64,000 nucleotides of DNA from Amycolatopsis taiwanensis DSM 45107 (GCF_000519205.1 NZ_KI912601.1:216571-280570), one strand, 5' to 3'. Positions 37,621 through 47,715 are shown, counted from the stretch's first letter. Notes: generated from the sequence alone by a model not told the origin. Made by a program: numbers and translations.

Positions 37621-37855
37621 AAGCAACGGCGGTTTCCGGCAAGCCGCCCCGCTCGTCGGTAAGCAACAGCGATCGTCGGCAAGCCGCGGCGATCGTCGGC
37701 AAGCCGCGGCGATCGTCGGCAAGCCGCGGCGGTTGTCGGCAAGCAACGGCAGTTTGGGAAGCTGCGGGGCTATCGCGGAACCCGTAGCGGTTATTGGAGA
37801 AGCCGCAGTGGTTGCCGGCAAGCTGAGGCGGTTTCCGAGAAGCCGACGTCGCGAA
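37621..37855. repeat. 20-bp tandem repeat array
   Basis: About twelve head-to-tail units with consensus AAGCCGCGGCGATCGTCGGC. Units at 37661-37740 are nearly identical (two are exact copies at 37681 and 37701); those at the right end have drifted and vary by one or two bases in length. The period is not a multiple of three, so it does not code. It begins 22 bp after the ltp3 stop. Confidence 0.85.
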
Positions 37856-37860
37856 GGCAC

Positions 37861-37965
37861 AACTCGCCTCACTGAACCCGGAACTCGCCCGCCCGAACCC
37901 GGAACTCGCCCGCCCGAACCCCGAACTCGCGCGCCCTAATCGGGAACTCACGCGCCCTAATCGGG
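37861..37965. repeat. 21-bp tandem array, left arm
   Basis: Five units of 21 bp (37861, 37882, 37903, 37924, 37945) with consensus AACTCGCCCGCCCGAACCCGG. The last two change to AACTCGCGCGCCCTAATCGGG. It is the left arm of a long imperfect inverted repeat with the array at 37994-38117. Confidence 0.8.
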
Positions 37966-37993
37966 GACACGCCGTAGACCTGGCGTGTCCCCG
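37964..37993. terminator. Central hairpin between the two 21-bp arrays
   Basis: GGGGACACGCC (11 bp) pairs perfectly with GGCGTGTCCCC around an 8-nt loop (GTAGACCT). It is the apex of the larger inverted structure and could terminate both converging transcripts. Confidence 0.7.
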
Positions 37994-38117
37994 ATTCAGG
38001 AGGGTGTGTGCCCGGTTCAGGAGCGTGTGTGCCCGGTTCAGGAGGGTGTGTTCCCGGGTGGGGAGGGTGTGTGCCCGGGTGGGGAACGGGTGGGGAGGGT
38101 GTGTTTCCGGGTGGGGT
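37994..38117. repeat. 21-bp tandem array, right arm
   Basis: Units of about 21 bp with consensus GGTTCAGGAGGGTGTGTGCCC, later drifting to GGGTGGGGAGGGTGTGT. They are diverged reverse complements of the left-arm units. The array ends at the cyp125 stop codon. Confidence 0.75.
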
Positions 38118-39343
38118 TATTCGTAGGCGACGGGGTAGTGCTTGATGCCGTTGAGCCAACTGGAGCGCAACCGGTCGGGCCGGTCGAGTTCGCGGATGTT
38201 CGGCATCTCGTCGGCGATCGCGTTGAAGATCAGGTCTATCTCCAGCCGGGCCAGGTTCGCGCCGATGCAGTAGTGCGCGCCGGTGCCGCCGAAGCCGACG
38301 TGCGGGTTGTCTTCGCGCAGGATGTCGAACCGCTCCGGCTGGTCGAACACCTCCGGGTCGAAGTTGGCCGAACTGTAGAACAGCCCCACCCGGTCACCCT
38401 TGCGGATCCGCTGCCCGCCCAGTTCCGTGTCGGCGGTCGCGGTGCGCTGGAAGGCGACCACCGGGGTCGCCCACCGGACGATCTCGTCCGGCGCGGTCTT
38501 CGGTCGCCGCTGCTTGTAGAGCTCCCACTGCTCGGGATGATCGAGGAGCGCCTTCATGCCGTGGGTGATCGCGTTGCGCGTGGTCTCGTTGCCGGCCACG
38601 GAAAGCAGGATGACGAAGAAGCCGAACTCCTCCGAGCTCAACGCCTCCCCGTCCACGTCCGCCTGGATCAGCTTGGTCACGATGTCGTTCATCGGGCACT
38701 TGCGGCGTTCCTCGGCCAACTGCCACGCGTAGCCGACCAACTCGGCCGACGCGGCTATCGGCTCGACGTCGTATTCGGGGTCGTCGTAGCCGACCATCTG
38801 GTTCGACCACGCGAAGATCTTGCCGCGATCTTCCTGCGGGATCCCGATCAGCTCGGCGATCGCCTGCAGCGGCAGCTCGCAGGCCACATCCTCGACGAAG
38901 TCGCCCGAGCCCTTCTTCCTGGCCTCGTGGACGATCCGCGCGGCGCGCTCGCGCAGCGTGTCTTCGAGCTTGTTGACCGCTCGCGGGGTGAACCCCTTGG
39001 ACACGATGCGGCGAAGCTTGGTGTGCTGGGGCGCGTCCATATTGAGCAGGACCAGCCGGTTGGCCTCCATGCCCTCGTCGGTCAAGTTCTCGTCGAACCG
39101 GATGATCGCGAGCTTTTCCTGGGAGGAGAACAGGGTGCTGTCGCGCGAGACGGTCTTGACGTCCTCGTGGCGGGTCACCACCCAGAAGCCTTCGTCGCGG
39201 AAACCCGCTGTGTTGTACGGCTGGGCGTTCCACCAGACCGGAGCGGTCCGGCGTAGCTCCGCCCACTCCTGGATGGGCAGCCTGCTCGCGTACAGATCCG
39301 GGTCGGTGAAGTCGAAGCCGGCGGGGATCATCGGTGTCGCCAC
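38117..39343 (-). CDS. cyp125: Steroid C26-monooxygenase CYP125
   Basis: P450 that hydroxylates and further oxidises the terminal C26/C27 methyl of cholesterol or cholestenone to the 26-oic acid, the first step of side-chain degradation. 408 residues. I-helix AGNETTR, ExxR in the EIVRW region and heme loop GFGGTGAHYCIG with axial Cys359 are intact. PGFDFTDPDLY, SSQEK and LRSSWLNGIKH match Rv3545c. GTG 39343 with GGAGG 5 nt upstream is chosen. Divergent from fadA5 as in M. tuberculosis. Confidence 0.93.
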   Translation of the reverse strand: MATPMIPAGFDFTDPDLYASRLPIQEWAELRRTAPVWWNAQPYNTAGFRDEGFWVVTRHEDVKTVSRDSTLFSSQEKLAIIRFDENLTDEGMEANRLVLLNMDAPQHTKLRRIVSKGFTPRAVNKLEDTLRERAARIVHEARKKGSGDFVEDVACELPLQAIAELIGIPQEDRGKIFAWSNQMVGYDDPEYDVEPIAASAELVGYAWQLAEERRKCPMNDIVTKLIQADVDGEALSSEEFGFFVILLSVAGNETTRNAITHGMKALLDHPEQWELYKQRRPKTAPDEIVRWATPVVAFQRTATADTELGGQRIRKGDRVGLFYSSANFDPEVFDQPERFDILREDNPHVGFGGTGAHYCIGANLARLEIDLIFNAIADEMPNIRELDRPDRLRSSWLNGIKHYPVAYE

Positions 39344-39371
39344 GGCTACCTCCAGGGGTCTCGCGATGTCG

Positions 39372-39385
39372 TGGAACACGTTCTA
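39372..39385. promoter_or_regulatory. KstR box in front of cyp125
   Basis: TGGAACACGTTCTA fits TnnAACnnGTTnnA exactly. A TATGCT hexamer on the minus strand (39402-39397) is a good -10, placing the box at or just downstream of the cyp125 transcription start. Confidence 0.8.
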
Positions 39386-39501
39386 GAGGCGATTGAAGCA
39401 TACGGCGTTAACCAAGTGAAGAGTTTTAGTGATACCTGTTTACTTTCTCGATTATGCCTAGCTATCATGGGTTCCTTGGACAAGATCGAAACATGGCCTG
39501 A

Positions 39502-40734
<1,233 letters not shown>

Positions 40735-40856
40735 GCACGGTCTTCGGTCAGCCGATCGGTGGATGTGCTCCGCCGTCCGGCTGGCCGGCGGGCTCAGCCG
40801 CCGGACTCGCCCGCTGGCCGATGTGAGACAGGGCCTCATTCCGCGACGCTGGCCCC

Positions 40857-41276
40857 ATGAAAACAGCCGAAGAACGCCTGAGCAGTCCACGCACCCGCAC
40901 CGCGTTACGCGGGGTGAAGATCCTCGTCGCCGGCTACCTCACCATCAGCGTGCTCACACTGGTGGCCGTCGTTTTCTTGCGCGGCAACCCCGCGGTGGTG
41001 AACGACGCCGTATGGATCCGCGGAACGATCGTCGTCGCCAGCGCGGCGCTGATGTTCTCCTTCGCCGTCCGGGCCGCACGCGGCTCCCGTGGCGCCTACC
41101 GGAGGTTGCGGATCGTCGCGGCGATCATGGTGGTGGCCATCGCGGTCATCATCGCGGTGCCGGGCCCTTTCCCGCTGTGGATGAAGATCGAACAGGGCGG
41201 GTGCGGACTGCTCTTGCTCGGCGCCCTGGCGGCCGCCAACCGCGGGCACCTGCGATCGGCGTTCGCCACGAAGTGA
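40857..41276 (+). CDS. Small four-helix membrane protein
   Basis: 139 residues with four hydrophobic segments (VAGYLTISVLTLVAVVFL, WIRGTIVVASAALMFSFAV, IVAAIMVVAIAVIIAVPG and CGLLLLGALAAA) and short charged loops. No family recognised. It lies 68 bp upstream of a histidine kinase gene on the same strand, and small membrane proteins of this kind often accompany such sensors. Function unknown. Confidence 0.7.
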   Translation: MKTAEERLSSPRTRTALRGVKILVAGYLTISVLTLVAVVFLRGNPAVVNDAVWIRGTIVVASAALMFSFAVRAARGSRGAYRRLRIVAAIMVVAIAVIIAVPGPFPLWMKIEQGGCGLLLLGALAAANRGHLRSAFATK

Positions 41277-41344
41277 ACATGGCGCCGTCCGGGCCGGCCG
41301 CGGCTAGATTGTTCCCGGGAGAGCCGGAACCGCGGAGGTTGCGC

Positions 41345-42598
41345 ATGCTGATTTCCCGGCTGGACGTCCCGGGACGCCGGGCACTTCCGGTGGTGCCGAT
41401 CGTGCCGTACGTTCTGCTGGCGATCCTGGTCGTCGTCACGGTGATCCTCAAGCCCGCCGGGGGGCGTTCCCTGGCGATCGACCTCGCGCTGTGTGCGCTG
41501 GCCGCGGTGTGGATGCTGTGGATGTTCACGCTGCATCCCGCGTGGCGCGAGCGCCCGGGCGTGATGGCGGTGTTCTTCACCGGCCTGATCACGATCGCCG
41601 CGATCCTGGTGCTGCGTGACCCCTGGTTCGGCTTCTTCACGCCCGCCGGATACCTCTACGCCTTCACGGTCCTCCGCTGGCCCGTGCGGCTGGCCGGGGT
41701 CGCCGCGGTGGCGGTGGTGGCGGCCACCGCGCAAACGTCCGGCTTGCCCAGGTCCGACCCGCTCGATCTGACCCTTTACCTTCTCGTCGTCACCGTGAAC
41801 GTGGGCCCGATGTGTTTCCTCGCCTGGCTGGAATGGAAGAACACCCAGCAGAACGAGCAACGCACGCAGGCGTTGGCCGAGTTACGGGAGGCCAACCGCC
41901 GGCTCGAGGCGGCGCTGACGGAGAACGCCGGCCTGCACGAACGGTTGCTGGCGCAGGCGCGCGAGGCCGGGGTCGTTGACGAGCGACAGCGGATGGCGCG
42001 GGAGATTCACGACACCCTCGCCCAGGGGCTCACCGGGATCATCACGCAACTGCAGGCCGCCGTGCATACCGGTGCGGATTCCGGGGGCTGGCAGCGGCAC
42101 GTCGACGCCGCGACCACGCTGGCGAGGGAAAGCCTGTCGGAGGCGCGGCGATCCGTGCAGGACCTGCGACCCGAGCCGCTGCGGACGGCACGCCTGAGCG
42201 AAGCGCTGTCCGGCGTCGCCGAGCGCTGGTCGGCGCTGCACGGCATCCCGGTCCACACCACCACAACCGGCACGGTGCGGCCGCTACGGCCGGAGGCCGA
42301 GGTCGCGCTGCTGCGTGCGGCACAAGAAGCGCTGGCCAACGTCGCCAAGCACGCGCGGGCGGGCCGGGTCGGAGTGACACTGTCCTATCTGGACCATGAG
42401 GTCGCCCTGGATGTGCGCGACGACGGACGGGGCTTCGATCCGGCCCGGCCGGAGAGCACCGGCGGCGGGTTCGGTCTGGTCGCCATGCGTCAGCGGATCG
42501 AGGCCTTGTCGGGAACCCTGCAGATCGAGTCGGAACCGGGCGCCGGCACGGGAATCTCCGCCCGCGTCCCGCTGGCACCGGTGGAGGCGCAAGCGTGA
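41345..42598 (+). CDS. Sensor histidine kinase, HisKA_3 (NarL/DesK) type
   Basis: 417 residues. Six transmembrane segments in the first 180 residues with no extracellular domain, then a coiled-coil linker, the H-box REIHDTLAQGL (histidine about 220) and an HATPase domain ending with DDGRGFD and GGGFGLVAMRQRI. Its TGA overlaps the GTG of the response regulator, so the pair is translationally coupled. GGAGG precedes ATG 41345. The multi-helix sensor suggests a membrane-state or lipophilic signal. Confidence 0.88.
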   Translation: MLISRLDVPGRRALPVVPIVPYVLLAILVVVTVILKPAGGRSLAIDLALCALAAVWMLWMFTLHPAWRERPGVMAVFFTGLITIAAILVLRDPWFGFFTPAGYLYAFTVLRWPVRLAGVAAVAVVAATAQTSGLPRSDPLDLTLYLLVVTVNVGPMCFLAWLEWKNTQQNEQRTQALAELREANRRLEAALTENAGLHERLLAQAREAGVVDERQRMAREIHDTLAQGLTGIITQLQAAVHTGADSGGWQRHVDAATTLARESLSEARRSVQDLRPEPLRTARLSEALSGVAERWSALHGIPVHTTTTGTVRPLRPEAEVALLRAAQEALANVAKHARAGRVGVTLSYLDHEVALDVRDDGRGFDPARPESTGGGFGLVAMRQRIEALSGTLQIESEPGAGTGISARVPLAPVEAQA

Positions 42599-43233
42599 AC
42601 AGGCCGATCAAGCTGGTGATCGCCGACGATCACCCCGTCGTCCGGGACGGGCTGAGCAGCATGTTCGCGGCGGACGAGGGGTTCGAAGTGCTCGGCGAGG
42701 CCGCCGACGGCACCGAGGCGGTCCAGCTCGCCAGAACACTCGAGCCGGACGTGATCCTGATGGACCTGCGAATGCCCGGTATGGACGGCGTCGCCGCGAT
42801 AACCGAGCTCGCCCGACAAGGCAACGCGGCCCGCGTGCTGGTGCTGACCACCTACGACACCGACAGCCACGTGCTGCCGGCGATCGAAGCGGGCGCCACC
42901 GGTTACCTGCTCAAGGACGCTCCACGCGCCGAACTGCTGCGGGCCGTCCGGGCGGCCGCCCGGGGCGAGGCGGTGCTCTCACCGTCGGTCGCGGCCCGGT
43001 TGATGAGCCGCGTCCGGAAGCCCGCCGCGGGACCGCTCAGCGAGCGCGAACTCGAAGTCCTCGGGCTGGTGGCGGCGGGGAACACCAACCGGGAAGCGGC
43101 CGCTCGGCTGTTCATCACCGAAGCGACGGTCAAGAGCCATCTGCTGAACATCTACGCCAAGCTCGGCGTGAACGACCGCGCCGCCGCCGTCGCGGAGGCG
43201 TTCAACCGCGGGCTGCTCGGTTCTGGCCCGTGA
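42595..43233 (+). CDS. LuxR/NarL-family response regulator
   Basis: 212 residues. Receiver domain with acidic pair DD (about 10-11), phosphoacceptor Asp in VILMDLRMPGMDG (about residue 55), T in LVLTTYD and K in YLLKDAP; a C-terminal GerE helix-turn-helix (LSERELEVLGLVAAG, EATVKSHLLNIYAKL). Coupled to the kinase just upstream. Ends 14 bp from another response regulator gene running the other way. Confidence 0.92.
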   Translation: MNRPIKLVIADDHPVVRDGLSSMFAADEGFEVLGEAADGTEAVQLARTLEPDVILMDLRMPGMDGVAAITELARQGNAARVLVLTTYDTDSHVLPAIEAGATGYLLKDAPRAELLRAVRAAARGEAVLSPSVAARLMSRVRKPAAGPLSERELEVLGLVAAGNTNREAAARLFITEATVKSHLLNIYAKLGVNDRAAAVAEAFNRGLLGSGP

Positions 43234-43247
43234 GGCCGCGATCGGGT

Positions 43248-43853
43248 TCACAGCCAGCCGTTGTCCGTGGCCACACGGGCGGCTTCCACCCGGTTGCGCG
43301 CCCCGGTTTTATGGATCGCCGACGACAGGTAGTTCCGGACGGTACCTTCCGACAGGTGCAGCGTCCGCGCGATGTCGGGTGCGGTCAGCCCGTTCGAGGC
43401 GGCGCTGAGCACATCCCGTTCCCGTGCCGACAACGGGTTGGGGCCGGTCGACAGCGCCACGACCGCCAGCGCGGGGTCGATCACGCGTTCTCCGGCGAGC
43501 ACCCGGCGGATCGCCGCGGCGAGTTGCTCGACCGGCCCGTCCTTGACCAGGAAGCCATCGGCACCCGCGTCCATCGCGCGGCGCAGGTAGCCGGGCCGCC
43601 CGAAGGTGGTCAGGATCAGCACCCGGCAGCCCGGCCGGGCCGCCCGCAGCCGCCGGGTGGCGGTGATCCCGTCCACCCCCGCCATCTCGATGTCCAGGAG
43701 CGCGATATCGGGCTCCTCCCGGATGGCCGCCGCGACGGCCGCGTCGCCGTCAGCGACCTGTGCGACCACCTCGATGTCGGCTTCGAGGTTCAGCAGGGCC
43801 GCGAGCGCGCCCCGCACCATGCCCTGGTCCTCGGCCAGCAGCACCCGGATCAC
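43248..43853 (-). CDS. LuxR/NarL-family response regulator (DesR-like)
   Basis: 201 residues. Receiver with ED (about 8-9), phosphoacceptor Asp in ALLDIEMAGVDG (about 54), LTTFG and FLVKDGP; GerE domain LSARERDVLSAASNG and EGTVRNYLSSAIHK. Resembles the DesR group that works with short DesK-type sensors. The GTG at 43853 overlaps the stop of the kinase gene (GTGA). Confidence 0.92.
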   Translation of the reverse strand: MIRVLLAEDQGMVRGALAALLNLEADIEVVAQVADGDAAVAAAIREEPDIALLDIEMAGVDGITATRRLRAARPGCRVLILTTFGRPGYLRRAMDAGADGFLVKDGPVEQLAAAIRRVLAGERVIDPALAVVALSTGPNPLSARERDVLSAASNGLTAPDIARTLHLSEGTVRNYLSSAIHKTGARNRVEAARVATDNGWL

Positions 43854-45031
43854 GCGATCTCCTCTCGGGCCACGGTGGCCGGAAGCGGGAGCGACGCGGC
43901 GAGGCGAAACCCGCGATCGGCGGCAGGCCCCGCCTCGAGGCGTCCGCCAACGGCCGCCAAGCGCTCGGCGAGCCCGGCCAACCCGTTGCCGGGGCCGGAC
44001 TCCGCCGGGCCTCGACCGTCGTCCCGGATCTCCAGCGACAGGCGGTTTTCCTTGCGCCGCAACACAATACCGGCCGAACTCGCCCGGCTGTGCCGGAGCA
44101 GATTGGTGGTACCTTCCCGGAGGATCCAGCCCAGCAGAGCGTCGACGTCGGCGGGCAGGCGCTCCGCTTCGACGCGCGCGGTCACCTCGATACCGGCGGC
44201 GGCGAGCCGATGTCGCGCGCTGTCCAGCTCCTCCGCGAAGCTGCGCCGCCGGTACCCGGTCACCGCCTCCCGGACTTCGCTGAGCGCCTGTCGTGTGACC
44301 TGTTCGATATCGGCCACCTCGCGGGCCGCGGGCGAACCCGGTTCCATGAGCCGCCCGGCGAGCTGCCCCTTGAGCGAGATGACGGACAAGCTGTGGCCGA
44401 GCAGGTCATGCAGGTCGCGCGCGATGCGCAGGCGCTCCTCGGTCACCGCCAGCCGGGCCAGTTCCTCGCGCGCCTGGCGCAGCTCGATCACCAGGGTCAT
44501 GACCCGCCGGTGGAACCACAGCATCAGGCCGAGAAAGAAATCCATGCTCAGCCCGGTGACGATCTCGTTCAGCCGGTCGCTGGCCGGGGCCGGCCCGAGG
44601 TACTGCGGGTTGCGGAACTCGGCGAGCGCCCCGAGCGCGGTGACGGCCGCGATCGCCGGCACCGCCCAGCGAATCGGCACGCAGACCGCGCACGCGATGC
44701 TGACGTAGATGAGCAGGCCCTTGTACTGGCCGCCTAGCACGAGGGCGAGGCAGACGCCCACCGCGACGACCCCGGCCAGCCACCACGCGATCTCGCGGAA
44801 CGGGCGTGTGGTGGCCTGAGCAAGCCAGTACGCCCGGATCCACAGCGCGCCCACGGCGATCTGCGCCAGCACGGTGAACGTGACCGCGGCTGCGCCGTAG
44901 TGCCGGTGAGCCAGATCGCTCAACGGGTAGGCGTGGAAAGCCTGCATCAGCAGCAGGTATCCGAGCCAGCGGCCGCGGCGCACCTTGCCGGCCGGCGACA
45001 TCGCGGCGAGGATCGGGGTGTCCGACGGCAT
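43850..45031 (-). CDS. Sensor histidine kinase (DesK-like)
   Basis: 393 residues from ATG 45031. Five or six transmembrane helices in the first 155 residues, then a coiled-coil and the H-box ARDLHDLLGHSLS, followed by an HATPase domain with ILREGTTNLLRHS, DDGRGPAESGPGNGLAGL. DesK-type kinases sense membrane thickness or cell-envelope stress. It forms an operon with the following response regulator. The ABC exporter genes start 103 bp upstream on the same strand and are its probable target. Confidence 0.9.
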   Translation of the reverse strand: MPSDTPILAAMSPAGKVRRGRWLGYLLLMQAFHAYPLSDLAHRHYGAAAVTFTVLAQIAVGALWIRAYWLAQATTRPFREIAWWLAGVVAVGVCLALVLGGQYKGLLIYVSIACAVCVPIRWAVPAIAAVTALGALAEFRNPQYLGPAPASDRLNEIVTGLSMDFFLGLMLWFHRRVMTLVIELRQAREELARLAVTEERLRIARDLHDLLGHSLSVISLKGQLAGRLMEPGSPAAREVADIEQVTRQALSEVREAVTGYRRRSFAEELDSARHRLAAAGIEVTARVEAERLPADVDALLGWILREGTTNLLRHSRASSAGIVLRRKENRLSLEIRDDGRGPAESGPGNGLAGLAERLAAVGGRLEAGPAADRGFRLAASLPLPATVAREEIA

Positions 45032-45134
45032 CGTTGCCACCTCGTTTCCGATCGATCGACCCAACCTACGGCCCAGTCGCCGGCATCGCACGGTATCCGA
45101 AAACCGTGTCAGCGCGCGGTTTTCGACGACCCGG

Positions 45135-45869
45135 TCACCGCGCGGCGTTGGCCCGGCGGTAAGCGGCCACGGCGAGCGCGGCGAAGGCGGCCAGCCAGCC
45201 GGTCAGGATCGCGACACCGGGCCCGGAAGGCCCGTGCGCGGCCGCGAGGTTCCAGCCCAACTCCGCGAAGCGGTTGGACGGCAGCACGACCGCCACGTGC
45301 CGCAGGGCCGTCGGCAGCACGTCCACCGGCATCCACAGCCCGCCCACCGCGCCGAGGAAGATGTAGATCCCGTACATCACGCCGAACGCGGCCGACTCGT
45401 CGGCGAGATAGCCGAGGAAGGCGCCCAGCGCGGCGAACGGCGCGGTCCCGACCCACAGCAGGCCGCCGATGCCCAGCCACTGCCAGGCGGCCAGCCGCAC
45501 CCCGTGGTCGATCACCGCGGCGAGGTCGACCAGCGCGATCGCCGGGATCGCCCACACCATCGCGCAGAGCACCTTCGCCATGATCACCCGGTGCGCCGGG
45601 ATCGGCATCACCTTCAACTGGCGCAACCAGCCGTTGGTCCGTTCCGCGGCGATCCGGGGCGCCGTGGCCATGAAGGCCGCGCCGATCGCCCCGTAGGCGG
45701 CCATGGACACCATGAGGCTGATGTTCTGGTCCAGACCGTAGGCGCGCTGGCCCGCACCGAAGAGGTTGGTGAACAGCAGATACATGAAGATCGGCAGGCA
45801 AAGCATGAGGATCAGGAACCGCTTGTCGGCAAGCATTCGCCGGATTTCCAGGCGCAGCAGGGTAAGCAT
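45135..45869 (-). CDS. ABC-2 type transporter permease
   Basis: 244 residues with six transmembrane helices, beginning with the typical RLEIRRMLADKRFLILML and the family segment IAAERTNGWLRQLKVMP. Works with the ATPase encoded 27 bp upstream on the same strand. Probably exports a drug, lipid or peptide; the substrate cannot be named. Confidence 0.9.
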   Translation of the reverse strand: MLTLLRLEIRRMLADKRFLILMLCLPIFMYLLFTNLFGAGQRAYGLDQNISLMVSMAAYGAIGAAFMATAPRIAAERTNGWLRQLKVMPIPAHRVIMAKVLCAMVWAIPAIALVDLAAVIDHGVRLAAWQWLGIGGLLWVGTAPFAALGAFLGYLADESAAFGVMYGIYIFLGAVGGLWMPVDVLPTALRHVAVVLPSNRFAELGWNLAAAHGPSGPGVAILTGWLAAFAALAVAAYRRANAAR

Positions 45870-45896
45870 GTCTTCCTCCGGGTCTGTCGAAGTTGG

Positions 45897-46778
45897 TCAG
45901 GAGGTAAGGGCGAGCACGGCGTCTTCGAGGTTCGTGCCCGCCACCTCGATGTCGGGCACCCGGTCGCGGCCGGCGAAGAGCGCACGCACGGTCGCCTCCG
46001 CGTCGGTCGTGTGCAGGATCGCCGCCGGACCGTGTATCTCCACCGCGGTCACGCCGGGCAAACGGTCGAGACCGGCACAGTCGTCGTCGCCGAGCGTGAA
46101 CCGGACGACCCGGCCGCCCGCCGCGGCCTTGATCCGGCCTGGCGTGCCGTCCGCGACCACCTTGCCCGCGGCGATCACGACGATGCGATCGGCGTTTTCG
46201 TCGGCCTCTTCGAGATAGTGCGTGGCGAACAGGATCGTCTTCCCGCTGGCCGCGTATTCCTGGATACCCGCCCAAAAAGCGCGACGGGAGGCGACGTCCA
46301 TGGCGGTCGTCGGCTCGTCCAGCACCAGCAGATCGGGATCACCGGCGACCGCGATCGCGAACCGCAACCGCTGGTACTGCCCGCCGGAGAGGCGATCCAC
46401 CCGGCGCCGCGCCAGATCGGTGAGGCCGGCGTCCGCCAGCAATCGCGCCAACGGTCGTGGGCGCGGGTAGAGCGCCCTGGCCAGGCCGATCAACTCGGCC
46501 ACGGCCACGCCCGGCATCAATCCGCCGTCCTGCAGCATCACCCCGACCCGCCCGGCCGCGACCGCCTCGCCGGGCCGCCCGCCCAGCACGCTGACCCGCC
46601 CGGCGCTGGGGGTGAGCAGCCCCAGCAAAAGGTTCACCGTCGTGCTCTTGCCCGCCCCGTTCGCGCCGAGCAGGGCCACCGTCTCACCGCGGCGCAGCGA
46701 CAGGTCCAGCCCGTCGACCGCGCGCACGGCAGCGAAGTTCTTTGCCACACCGTGGAATTCGACCGCCATTTCGCTCAT
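45897..46778 (-). CDS. ABC transporter ATP-binding protein
   Basis: 293 residues. Walker A GANGAGKST (about 38-46), Q-loop MLQDGGLMPG, signature LSGGQYQRL (variant of LSGGQ, about 129-137), Walker B LLVLDEPTTAMD and H-loop ATHYLEE. The C-terminal 80 residues form the regulatory beta domain usual for drug-export ATPases (DrrA-like). First gene of a transcript with the permease and perhaps the DesK/DesR pair. Confidence 0.92.
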   Translation of the reverse strand: MSEMAVEFHGVAKNFAAVRAVDGLDLSLRRGETVALLGANGAGKSTTVNLLLGLLTPSAGRVSVLGGRPGEAVAAGRVGVMLQDGGLMPGVAVAELIGLARALYPRPRPLARLLADAGLTDLARRRVDRLSGGQYQRLRFAIAVAGDPDLLVLDEPTTAMDVASRRAFWAGIQEYAASGKTILFATHYLEEADENADRIVVIAAGKVVADGTPGRIKAAAGGRVVRFTLGDDDCAGLDRLPGVTAVEIHGPAAILHTTDAEATVRALFAGRDRVPDIEVAGTNLEDAVLALTS

Positions 46779-46902
46779 GGAAAGGACGGTAGGCGGGCCG
46801 GGGGACGCCGGTTAGTGCGCGGAATCAGCAATCCGGTGTGACAGCTGTCAGGTCGGCGGCCACTCACCGGCCACCCGGCCACGCCGATCGCGGCGCGACG
46901 GC

Positions 46903-46914
46903 TACATTCTCCGC
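46903..46914 (+). promoter_or_regulatory. Leaderless -10 element for the hydrolase gene
   Basis: TACATT at 46903-46908 is followed by 6 nt and then GTG 46915, with no ribosome site. Same arrangement as at 8401. Confidence 0.45.
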
Positions 46915-47715
46915 GTGACAACCGAGGGCACCTGCCAGGTCGAGGACGCCGAACTGCACGTCCGCCGCGGTGGGGACGGGCCCCCGCTGCTGTTCGTCCC
47001 CGGTGGGATCGGTTCGGCCGACAGCCTGAAGTCTCTGGCTTCCCGGCTGTCCAGCGCGTACACGGTGCTCGTCTACGACCGGCGGGGGCACTCACGCAGC
47101 ACCGACCGTTCGGCGGGTTCGATCACGGTCGAGCGGCAGGCCGACGACGCCCGCGCGGTGATCGAGCATTTCGGGTTCGGCAAGGCCCTGGTCTTCGGCA
47201 CCAGCGCCGGGGCGCAGATCGGGCTGGCGCTGGCGGCCCGGCATCCGGAGGCGGTGGCCGGACTCGTCAGCCACGAGCCGCCCGCGGTCCGGTTGCTGCC
47301 GGATGCCCAGGAGTGGCTCGACTTCGCCGACGAGCAGGTGGCGCTGACCCGCGAAGGCAAAGTTTTCGAGGCGTTCAAGGAGTTCGTCGCCTCGATCGCC
47401 GGGGCCGGACTGCCCGACGCGAAAGCCGTGCGCCTGCCCAACGAGACCGAATGGCAACGACTGTTCTGCCGCGAGCTGGCCGAGATCTACCGGTACCTGC
47501 CGGATGTCGAGACACTGCGCCGCGGCGGGGTGCCGATCGTGCTCGCCGCGGGCCAGGGCAGCCGCGGCTACTACCACTACCGCCCGGCGCGCGCCCTCGC
47601 CCTCGAACTCGGCCTGCCGTTCGTGGAGATGCCCGGCGCCCACCTCGCTCCCCAGCGAAGCAGCGCCGAGTTCGCCGCCGCCCTCACCGAGATCCTCGGC
47701 GAGCTACTTACCTGA
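46915..47715 (+). CDS. Alpha/beta hydrolase
   Basis: 266 residues of the esterase/epoxide-hydrolase-like group. The N-terminal oxyanion loop is VPGGIGSAD, YDRRGHSRS follows strand 4, and the nucleophile elbow is FGTSAGAQ (Ser about 98). A C-terminal PGAHLAPQ segment carries the likely catalytic histidine. It is not HsaD: the sequence lacks the MhpC/HsaD blocks although hsaC is the next gene. Convergent with hsaC. Confidence 0.82.
   Translation: MTTEGTCQVEDAELHVRRGGDGPPLLFVPGGIGSADSLKSLASRLSSAYTVLVYDRRGHSRSTDRSAGSITVERQADDARAVIEHFGFGKALVFGTSAGAQIGLALAARHPEAVAGLVSHEPPAVRLLPDAQEWLDFADEQVALTREGKVFEAFKEFVASIAGAGLPDAKAVRLPNETEWQRLFCRELAEIYRYLPDVETLRRGGVPIVLAAGQGSRGYYHYRPARALALELGLPFVEMPGAHLAPQRSSAEFAAALTEILGELLT

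Noticed and set aside
37621-38117. CRISPR array
   Set aside because: Units are contiguous without unique spacers, they drift gradually, and there are no cas genes.
37324-38159. Minus-strand frames coding repetitive REFPIRAREF-like or RLADDR-like peptides
   Set aside because: They only translate the 20- and 21-bp repeat arrays; no ribosome site, and the 20-bp period breaks any reading-frame periodicity.
46915-47715. Assignment of the alpha/beta hydrolase as HsaD
   Set aside because: Only the general fold motifs agree; the conserved MhpC/HsaD blocks are missing, and the gene is on the opposite strand from hsaC with no KstR box.
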